Assembly (NCBI GenBank): GCA_023091665.1
Contig: JALJCQ010000024.1
Span: forward strand, 496,001 to 560,000
Reading direction: 5' to 3'
Length of the DNA stretch: 64,000 nt
From: Pythium myriotylum
Lineage: Eukaryota; Oomycota; Peronosporomycetes; Pythiales; Pythiaceae
The position numbers and the translations under genes are program-made. This document shows positions 20,101 through 26,890 of this stretch, piece after piece (the stretch's first letter is position 1; each line of letters begins with the position of its first letter). Below the pieces are notes generated by a model. It was not told the origin of the DNA, did no database searches, and was given only the letters and a program-made list of their open reading frames with translations.

Positions 20101-21181
20101 CGTCGCACATTTGCCGCAGCTCGTACTGACACACTTTTAGCAACTGCAGAGGGATCTTGACGCTGAAGTCCACTTCTGTGGCCTCTTCAAGCGCGAGCTT
20201 GGGGGCCACTGCTTGAGTCTTTTCCTGGTCTTCTTTCATGAGCGGATAGAATAGGAACGACTTGAACACGCTCCGGTAGCCGTCGAAGAGCTGCGGCATG
20301 AGCGGGCCGACGTTGGCGAAGCGAATCTCCACAGTCGCGCCGTCCAGCACAGTCGAATGCACAGGCAACGTTAGTCGCTGCTGGTAGTCCCCGCTCGTGG
20401 CGACCGTATACATCTCCTGGAAGGTCGTCTGCGCGTATCCAAAGATCTGCGCGTTTTTGTTGGACGTCGCGCCTTCCTCCGGGATCATGATCATGACCTG
20501 GACGTGGCGGTCGCGCATGGCTGCGACGTGGCACTGCACGCTGAAGCCGACGGCAAAGTGTGGGTTCCGTGACTTGCGGCGCTCACTCCAGTGGGTCTCG
20601 GCATCGAGCAGCTCAGCCGCGCCTTCTTCGTGGATCCGCTCTTCGTGGCCGGGCAGCGGGAACTCGCGCGTGATGCGCACCTCGACGCTCACCTCGGTGG
20701 GCGGCTTGCCGCGAGGGGACTTGGTCTTGGACGGCTGCGAGAGCATGCTGAAGGCGCCGCGCATGAGCGTCTGTGCCGACCGCGTCGTCGTCTGAATGGA
20801 ATTGCCGTCGACGCCCATGCACGAGACGAAAAAGTGGAGACCCGCGAGCTTGTACGCCGCGGGCGCGGTCGCGTTAGTGTTCTTGGCGTCCCCCACGAGC
20901 GAGGCGAAGATGTCGCCGTCATCGACGGGCGCGCGGCCCGACGAGATGGACGCGGTCAGCGTCGGCGGGCCGGCGCTCGCGGCGATCGCGAACGGGTCGG
21001 GGGCAGTCTGGCTGAGCGCGAACGGGTCGGGGGCGGTCTGGCTGAGCGCGAACGGGTCTGGCGCGTGGTTCAGAGCGAAGGGGTCGGGCGCGTGGTCGAG
21101 CGCGAAGGGGTCGTCGAGCAGCGGCGCCGCTCGCGGCGAGTCGCCGAAGTCGATGAGGTTGGGACTCGAGGGCATGGCCAT
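17198..21181 (-). CDS. INPP4-type inositol polyphosphate 4-phosphatase with DPF repeats
   Basis: 1327 aa in one exon from ATG 21181. The active site CKSGKDRT (bases 17501-17524, Cys1220, Arg1226) followed by AMSVTLEQ matches the CX5R signature of type I/II phosphatidylinositol-3,4-bisphosphate 4-phosphatases (CKSAKDRT in animals). The substrate is therefore probably PI(3,4)P2 on endosomal or plasma membranes. Upstream are C2-like beta-rich regions (one near residues 390-600 beginning VFRVQIVSGRNLTLP). Residues 22-65 hold five DPFAL/DPFAI repeats, the type of motif that binds clathrin-adaptor appendage domains. A Lys/Arg-rich low-complexity insert lies near 880-960. The protein is longer than the animal enzymes. 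Confidence 0.85.
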   Translation of the reverse strand: MAMPSSPNLIDFGDSPRAAPLLDDPFALDHAPDPFALNHAPDPFALSQTAPDPFALSQTAPDPFAIAASAGPPTLTASISSGRAPVDDGDIFASLVGDAKNTNATAPAAYKLAGLHFFVSCMGVDGNSIQTTTRSAQTLMRGAFSMLSQPSKTKSPRGKPPTEVSVEVRITREFPLPGHEERIHEEGAAELLDAETHWSERRKSRNPHFAVGFSVQCHVAAMRDRHVQVMIMIPEEGATSNKNAQIFGYAQTTFQEMYTVATSGDYQQRLTLPVHSTVLDGATVEIRFANVGPLMPQLFDGYRSVFKSFLFYPLMKEDQEKTQAVAPKLALEEATEVDFSVKIPLQLLKVCQYELRQMCDEWRARYNFNRKKNRFFEDDAEALNFGHDVFRVQIVSGRNLTLPNASAGDGGVIARPSTFSLATGGTGIMNRLKTQAGKWSEGAAGLKNVGGKSGDSSPVNAFVVVKFCEGNGNTQEQIVGKTNTEYETSAPVFSMNKSVANCPHGKPNTKMYVSPVLPSRVEVSPVNQLKQFLFYRPSHPRQFQELEGWLKLEVYNESYGIMSGIDTDIIGEVLIPLQSIRDAMTEEETIVWEGEEGDDENPRKAHSVHSLTLVDWFDIRHPTNDEVLGQIQLRLNILLSNPVVESESDLTGDGSDPVLSPRRQRLAEDSEPPSSNPLESEMSLQFLHPHVLTLQKQIANVTDMIRLCDHLVDQKKTFKSSQHKKRADIQGIPTNLHVSYFRIFRHFGSTSREARSNSVNSMLPSAPPGSRRASTVDLLGIGSPSNGAPAPTMQTIEERAMTAETHSTITCGAPTAHAMGLSEYGLREMELEIHRLQGILDRCNPRVTTSATKSKDVQDFISEEAAEYAFSSLQEDIVDDDDETPAATSPGSTQPSSSNGAAGANPQATPAKAKTTFAARAVAGAKKAAAKRRPPLRSKSKGNDSDDSGNGNSDIKYPPLKTEPEDGMDPITSIAYAVRVLSRLEMLRAEYYLRKSVAVSQSVSSLVACFVAKLDLCLREKNTTVLEQFAAIGFLIGWESLISSHGKELRMLSDAWVAIKCLETFAFQLHEVSDEDSNKDVILEKRHDVGYTIRVPVPARLFALLPASLRDGKLISITSVLFTQGINEMQSLANMVGHSGVSIQTKINTSSFRTIVEYYNRFSSANITLADAFVGSHPDEILRNLRQTVETENSSSKNTHILFHAADAVRSLNGGRITYCKSGKDRTAMSVTLEQARLLVQRKRHVLEELMEANNGGTTSDFGPLEEVKDVANTMREFGVRIDIAKKNVGRYKYSFNSIQRKLLPEIFRPPMSTIQDIVTSVTARDS
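20988..21113. repeat. 30-bp coding tandem repeat (DPFAL units)
   Basis: Two nearly exact 30-bp units (from about 20991 and 21021) and more diverged ones to 21113 encode the repeated DPFALSQTAP and DPFALNHAP units at the N terminus of the INPP4-like protein. The near identity of the inner units suggests recent expansion. Confidence 0.85.
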
Positions 21182-21638
21182 GCTTGCAGGGAGCGCCCGG
21201 GGGTCGCGGGGCCACGGATCGACGCGCGAGGAGACGGCGCAGCGCGTGGGCGGCGCGTCGGGGCCGTCGGCGAGCGGGGAGGCGCGCGGAGATCGCTTCC
21301 GAGCGCCGCGAGATGATGACGATCACGATCGCCCCGTCGGCCTCTCTTCCCTCTCCGACTTCAAGAGGACCGTCAGTTACGGACAAACCGGTGCAAAACC
21401 GGTTTTTCTTTGGAATTTATCCATGCGTTCCAGCAACTGCTCGGCAACTTTACGGTGCCACGTGTTCTCGTATCAAAATGGGTCCAAAGATCGCGAGCAC
21501 GGAGAAGTGTCTCTGTATTGAAGGGATCTTTCGGGAGGAGGAACGCACGCCCGTCAATATAGTCCAGTACGAGCTACTACTCTGATAACTTGAGCAAACT
21601 GTCGAGGAGACGCGTGTCAACGAGTCGACGAGGCTCGT

Positions 21639-22335
21639 CTATTCGACGCTGACCCAGTCGGCCTCGGCGAGCTCACCCGAGTCCTTGATGACGACCGGCT
21701 CCGACGGGGTGCCACCGCCCGAGCCGACAGCCTCCACAGCCTTGACGACGTCCATGCCGCTGATGACGCGGCCGAACACGACGTGGCGGCCGTCGAGCCA
21801 CGAGGTCTTGACCGTGCAGATGAAGAACTGGGAGCCGTTCGTGTTGGCGCCAGCGTTGGCCATGCTCAAGACGCCCTCGCCCGTGTGCTTGAGCTTGAAG
21901 TTCTCGTCCTCGAACTTCTCGCCGTAGATCGACTCGCCGCCCATGCCGTTGCCGTCCGTGAAGTCACCCTGTGGAAATCAACAATCAAATCAGCTGACGG
22001 TCTCAGCAATCCATCATCCACCACTGCCAACGTACGCCCTGGATCATGAACTGCGGGATGATGCGGTGGAAGGTGGATCCCTTGTAGTGGAGCGGCTTGC
22101 CCTTCTTGCCGGTGCCCTTCTCGCCCGTGCAGAGCGCGCGGAAGTTCTCGACGGTCTTGGGCACGGTCTTGCCGTAGAGGCCCATGACGACGCGGCCGGC
22201 GTCCTTGCCGCCGATCGTGATGTCGAAGTAGACCTGGTTGGTGATCTTGGGGCCCTTCTTGGCCTCGGCGTCGGCCGCCAGCACGGCCACGCAGAGCGCG
22301 AGCGCCAGCACCACGCTCAGCAGCTTGTTCGCCAT
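21639..22335 (-). CDS. Secreted/ER cyclophilin (peptidyl-prolyl isomerase), two exons
   Basis: Exon 1 is 22335-22036 and exon 2 is 21968-21639, with a 67-nt intron 22035-21969 (GTACGT...CAG, phase 0), giving 209 aa. The signal peptide is [19 protein letters not shown]. The core is a canonical cyclophilin of the cyclophilin-B type: [20 protein letters not shown], then [12 protein letters not shown] joined across the intron to [32 protein letters not shown], and [11 protein letters not shown] with the cyclosporin-contact Trp. The catalytic Arg (FHR) is present. The C terminus WVSVE is not a KDEL-type signal, so secretion is possible. It catalyses proline isomerisation during folding. Confidence 0.95.
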
Positions 22336-22771
22336 CGCTTCCTTCTCTTGGCCGAATGCGATTGTGAGGAGATCTTTGGGGCGGCTTGACACACAGCCCA
22401 AAGGACCCCGAAAGTGGCTTTTTACAGGGGTATTTACAGCTAAAAGGAGTAATTACGAGATCGACACTTCAAGTTCCAGAACCAGTCGAACCGGTATTAT
22501 CAGATGCACATCCCACCAAGTTTTCCTGAAAAACGCTACTTTACAGGAAACCAAGTGAATTTGTCAGGTAAAACGCACGATTTTCTTTTAAGAAAATCAT
22601 GACTTTTTTTAAAAAATAGTGTTTTTCATAAAGAACTACAACAGCTTTCGGTTGACTAATCGATTATCTGCACCTTCCTGCTGCAGGCAACGGATTGGGA
22701 GGCGCCGCAACGAAGTGTCCCATGGCATTCGCGTGGACTCGGCACGTTCCCAGTTCTGATGTTATCTGTAA
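22336..22771. other. Intergenic, AT-rich, nothing recognised
   Basis: 436 bp between the cyclophilin start and the aquaglyceroporin stop. It is AT-rich around 22570-22640 with runs of T and A. No coding potential or repeat was recognised. Confidence 0.6.
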
Positions 22772-23638
22772 TCACGGGAGGTGCTGCACTCGGCGTGGGT
22801 GGTGGTTCTCGATGAACAGCTTGTACGCGTAGCCGCCCACGATGCCACCAACACAAGGAGCCACGATCGGGATCCAGAAGTAGTGGTTGCGCAGCGTGAA
22901 CACCTTGGATCCCCAGCCGCAGATCGACGTCGCCAGACGAGGACCGAAGTCGCGAGCAGGGTTGAGCGCGTAGCCAGAGTTGGAGCCGAAGGACATGCCG
23001 AGACCCCAGATGACCAGCATGAGGTGAACCGGAGCACCATGCGGCGCTGCCGGACGGTTGTTCTTGTCGCCCAGGGAAAAGATCGCAGCAAGCAGCACAG
23101 CCGTGGCGAAGACTTCGGTGAAGAAAGCCGTGGCATTCGGGATGTGCTGGGCCGGGTAGGTGGCGAAGTTGCCCTGGGCGGTGTTGCGATCTGGGTCAAC
23201 GACGTCGTAGAGCGGCTTGTACATGACGTAGATGCAGATCGCAGCGCAGAACGCGCCGAGGATTTGGGACACAACGTATCCCGGCACCTTCCACCATGGC
23301 AGCTTGCCGAACCAGGCCATCGTGAGCGTGACAGCGCAGTTGAGATGGGCGCCACTGACACCGTCCGAGGCGTGGACGCCGAACATGACGCCGATGCCCC
23401 ATGCGATCGTGATGCTGAGCCACGTGCCATTGTTCTGGTTGTTGAGACTCACTTCATTGTTGACACCAACGCCAAAGGCAATCATGACGAAGGTGCCGAA
23501 GAACTCGGCGAGACACTCGCGCAGATGCTGGTTCTTGACAGCAAAGCGACTGACAGGCAAGGCGTCGTCCATTGCAACGTAGTCATCGGGCTTGTCGTCG
23601 TGGACATCCTGGATTGAGACGTGTTGGAGCTCGGCCAT
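22772..23638 (-). CDS. Aquaglyceroporin, first NPA box changed to NCA
   Basis: 288 aa from ATG 23638, a full-length MIP-family channel with six membrane segments. The second box is canonical for glycerol facilitators (NPARDFGPR, with the Asp after NPAR). The first box reads GAHLNCAVTL: Cys101 (TGC) replaces the Pro, whereas the paralogue at 25.0-25.9 kb has GAHLNPAVTL. The remainder is very similar to that paralogue. It would conduct water, glycerol or small solutes across the plasma membrane. A Cys at this pore-lining helix cap could change gating or make the channel mercury- or redox-sensitive (inference). Confidence 0.92.
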   Translation of the reverse strand: MAELQHVSIQDVHDDKPDDYVAMDDALPVSRFAVKNQHLRECLAEFFGTFVMIAFGVGVNNEVSLNNQNNGTWLSITIAWGIGVMFGVHASDGVSGAHLNCAVTLTMAWFGKLPWWKVPGYVVSQILGAFCAAICIYVMYKPLYDVVDPDRNTAQGNFATYPAQHIPNATAFFTEVFATAVLLAAIFSLGDKNNRPAAPHGAPVHLMLVIWGLGMSFGSNSGYALNPARDFGPRLATSICGWGSKVFTLRNHYFWIPIVAPCVGGIVGGYAYKLFIENHHPRRVQHLP

Positions 23639-25030
23639 CGTTGGTTAATGGGGCGATGGAAATCGAAGAATGAGTTCTGCATTTCATATAGATCCTGGTC
23701 TGGGGCCTGAGAAGGCGTAAACCACGCAGGGTGGCGGGTCTCTTGCTCGCACTCCATGTTGACGGTCAAACCCCAACTTCAAGTGCATGAAGCGTTGTGA
23801 TCCTAGAAATTCTGATGTGTGAGTCAGAGAACACGAGCCGTCGCTTGGATCAGTGGTCAACGGTACCCACTATATCCACAACGGAAACAAACTGCACATG
23901 TGTACACCGTCTTTCCCATCTAAAGGTGAGATGAGGCCGGACTGTAGCTGGTAATCCGTTGCATGAAGACCAACCGATCGACAAGAAGTGGAGAAGGATG
24001 CATGACGCTGGCGAGTCGAGACCAACGCAGGTTCAACCACCGCCGAATGAGTGGCGATCGCTGATTCTAGATCCACTCAGCGAGACTTTTCTGCGACATC
24101 CAGTTGTTCACGACTGATGATGGAAGCTGAAGTGTAGCCATGTGAGACTTGGATGACCATAGGCTACGCTGGCATGTGTGCCTGCATGACATCAGCTCTT
24201 ATGAGAGCCTCGACGGCTCTCAAGCGATGTGGATGAACAGTTTCGTCTCATATGACTTGACCTCGGTAGCAGTGTTCGGGGCCAGCTCTCGAAACCACTC
24301 CATAATCCAATGGAGTCGAATGTCGGACGAAGCAGCATCATGTTCCGAGACGAGATCCCGACGACGCTCACCGATTTCTGCACACAAAGCTGTTTCTGAA
24401 GTTCAACTTGGCTTGTCTTGTTCCCCAAAGAAGCCGGACTTGAGCGCCACGTCGTTCAGTTCTCAAATCCGCCGCGACTCGTCTTGCAGTAAGCGGAGAC
24501 ATGTCCAGTTCAGATTGCACTTGATGTATGGCCGACGTCGTGAATAGACTACGTCTTCGCGAGTCCCAAGCGGAGTTATGGATCTCTAATCGGTCGCTTG
24601 CATCACCAGAGTACCGTGACGGTATCGTGTATTGTAGTACCAGTATCTCAAAACAAATCAGCCCTGCAATCCTCCGACCTGAGTCTGGTCATAACGGTGC
24701 CCTGAGCAAATTATCAAGAGCCGTCTCCGGATCACTTACAGAAAAAATACATTGCACAACTGACTCTTGATCGTCGCTCGGAAGGAAGACTTCGCTCGTC
24801 TGCTACGGCAGTTGAGGTCGGCCGCCGCGGAAATGACGGTGAGCTCACGGACAAGATGGCAGGCTCTGGTGTGATGCGTATTCGTGGTAAAAGCTGAAGA
24901 TACACATCTCGCTTCCAACAACAGAAGAGTGGGCAAGACGATGTCACGTGCAGAGTCTTTTGTTCAATTTCATTTACAGTTAGAAAGTGCCGTTGGACAC
25001 GGCTGATTTGGTCGCGACAACAACTGGTGT
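23639..25030. other. Intergenic between aquaporin paralogues, nothing recognised
   Basis: 1392 bp. Only short, unrelated open frames occur, with no domain, transposon end or RNA gene that I can see. It presumably holds the promoter of the 22.8-23.6 kb gene and the 3' region of the second aquaporin. Confidence 0.55.
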
Positions 25031-25918
25031 TTACAAGACATGCGTCGGCGCCCGGCGCGGGTGGTGAATCTCAACGAACAGCTTGTATACGTAGCCGCCC
25101 ACGATGCCACCGACACAAGGAGCCACGATCGGGATCCAGAAGTAGTAGTCACGCAGCGTGTACACCTTGGAGCCCCAGCCACAGATCGACGTCGCCAGAC
25201 GAGGACCGAAGTCGCGAGCAGGGTTGAGCGCGTAGCCAGAGTTGGAGCCGAAGGACATGCCGAGACCCCAGATGACCAGCATGAGGTGAACCGGAGCAGC
25301 GTGAGGAGCCGCCGGACGGTTGTTCTTGTCGCCGAGGGAGAAAATAACCGCGAGCAGAATGGCAGTTGCGAAGGCCTCGGTGAAGAAAGCCGTAGCATTC
25401 GGGATGTGCTGGGCCGGGTAGGTGGCGAAATTGCCCTGGGCGATGACACGATCCGGGTCGACGACATCGTAGAGCGGCTTGTACATGACGTAGATGCAGA
25501 TCGCAGCGCAGAATGCGCCGAACACCTGAGCGAAGACGTAGCCCGGCACCTTCCACCAAGGCAGCTTGCCGAACCAGGCCATCGTGAGGGTCACGGCCGG
25601 GTTCAAGTGGGCACCGCTCACGCCGTCCGAGGCGTGGACGCCGAACATCACACCGAGACCCCAAGCAATGTTGATGCTGAGCCACGTGCCGTTCTTCTGG
25701 TTGTTGAGGCTGACTTCGTTGTTAACACCAACGCCGAACGCGATGAGGATGAAGGTGCCGAGGAACTCAGCGAGACACTCGCGAACGTGCTCGTTCTTGA
25801 TGGCCAGGCGGCTCGGCGGCTCCTGGTAGGTCTCGTCGAGGATCACGTAGTTGGCGTCAGGCTTGTCGGTCATGCGGTCCGTGACCGAGATGTGCTGGAG
25901 CGAGGCTTGTTCCGCCAT
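25031..25918 (-). CDS. Aquaglyceroporin, tandem paralogue with canonical NPA boxes
   Basis: 295 aa from ATG 25918. It has six membrane segments, first box GAHLNPAVTL and second box NPARDFGPR, the glycerol-facilitator form. Apart from the N-terminal 30 residues and the tail, the protein is nearly the same as the gene at 22.8-23.6 kb, in the same orientation 1.4 kb away, which indicates a tandem duplication. Cytosolic N and C termini are expected. It is likely a plasma-membrane water and glycerol channel. Confidence 0.95.
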   Translation of the reverse strand: MAEQASLQHISVTDRMTDKPDANYVILDETYQEPPSRLAIKNEHVRECLAEFLGTFILIAFGVGVNNEVSLNNQKNGTWLSINIAWGLGVMFGVHASDGVSGAHLNPAVTLTMAWFGKLPWWKVPGYVFAQVFGAFCAAICIYVMYKPLYDVVDPDRVIAQGNFATYPAQHIPNATAFFTEAFATAILLAVIFSLGDKNNRPAAPHAAPVHLMLVIWGLGMSFGSNSGYALNPARDFGPRLATSICGWGSKVYTLRDYYFWIPIVAPCVGGIVGGYVYKLFVEIHHPRRAPTHVL

Positions 25919-26890
25919 GGTCGGTGGAGTAGAAGATCACGTGGGTCGTGAGGCGCAAATTGCGAAGTGAGACTCGGAGCATCGCGATCCGAGATGCGAA
26001 CGGCGGTGAAAAGGATGACGCAAGAGCGTTGGAGAGTGTCATCTAGGTGGCGGGCAGCGAGCTGGGATGAGCGAGTCTGGGTTGTCGACTGACTCACTTT
26101 GAGCTGGCCGTCGGATCCTGGATGTTCCACCGGGAAGATGGATAGGATCTTCATTAGCTACGTCGCGGAGGATAAGAGTTGACCTGGATTGCAGCACTCA
26201 CAGTGGGCGCGAACTCAACAGGATAAACAAAGGTCGTGGGAGCTGTTATCTTTTGCTAGGGAAACGAACATTTCCGACGAACTTCCATGTGGCATTCGAC
26301 GTTAACAATTTGGCAACTCCAACACAAGCCGATGCAGTTGGGGAATACAACTCGAGTGTCCTGCTTCGTTGAGTTTGTGCGAGCCAGCGTCCTCCTCAAT
26401 AAAGCCTTGATGGGAAGAAACACGCTCGGAAAGAGCGTGTTTGCTGACCCATTCTGGCCAACAAAGTGGTTGTTTACCAGCGGCAGACCGTGCTTGCTTC
26501 CCGAAATCGAACGTCGCGGGTTGACCGGTGGGCGTAATCAGGCAAGTGTTCAGCACAGGGCACTTTGACTTGACTCAAGTATCTGCAGATTCATCCACCG
26601 CAAGTTGCGGTGGATGTGCATTGCGGCGCAACGCACGTCAGCGCAGTAGACAGGATAATTCAGCCGGCAGTTGCTGTGTACTGCCCAGTGTATAGTACTG
26701 CACACGACGTGCGAGGTCTTCGTCTCGGTGATTGCGCAGTGAAAGCCTCATGGACCAAACACGATGATCATGACTGCTAGTGATTCATTGCTTTACTTGT
26801 ATCGCCGAGCTTGACGAAAAGGCCTGGCGCCAAAGCCTTGTCTGCCAATCGTTGGACAGTCTCAGCCACTCATCCACCGACTCAACGTGG
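25919..26890. other. Intergenic with one perfect hairpin
   Basis: 972 bp with no coding signal. It contains a near-perfect inverted repeat at 26592-26616 (12-bp arms CATCCACCGCAA, 1-nt loop). The left part is the promoter region of the aquaglyceroporin at 25.0-25.9 kb. Confidence 0.5.
26592..26616. repeat. 25-bp palindrome (12-bp arms)
   Basis: CATCCACCGCAA followed by G and its exact reverse complement. It stands alone in intergenic DNA 275 bp beyond the stop of the kinase/2H gene. Confidence 0.85.
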
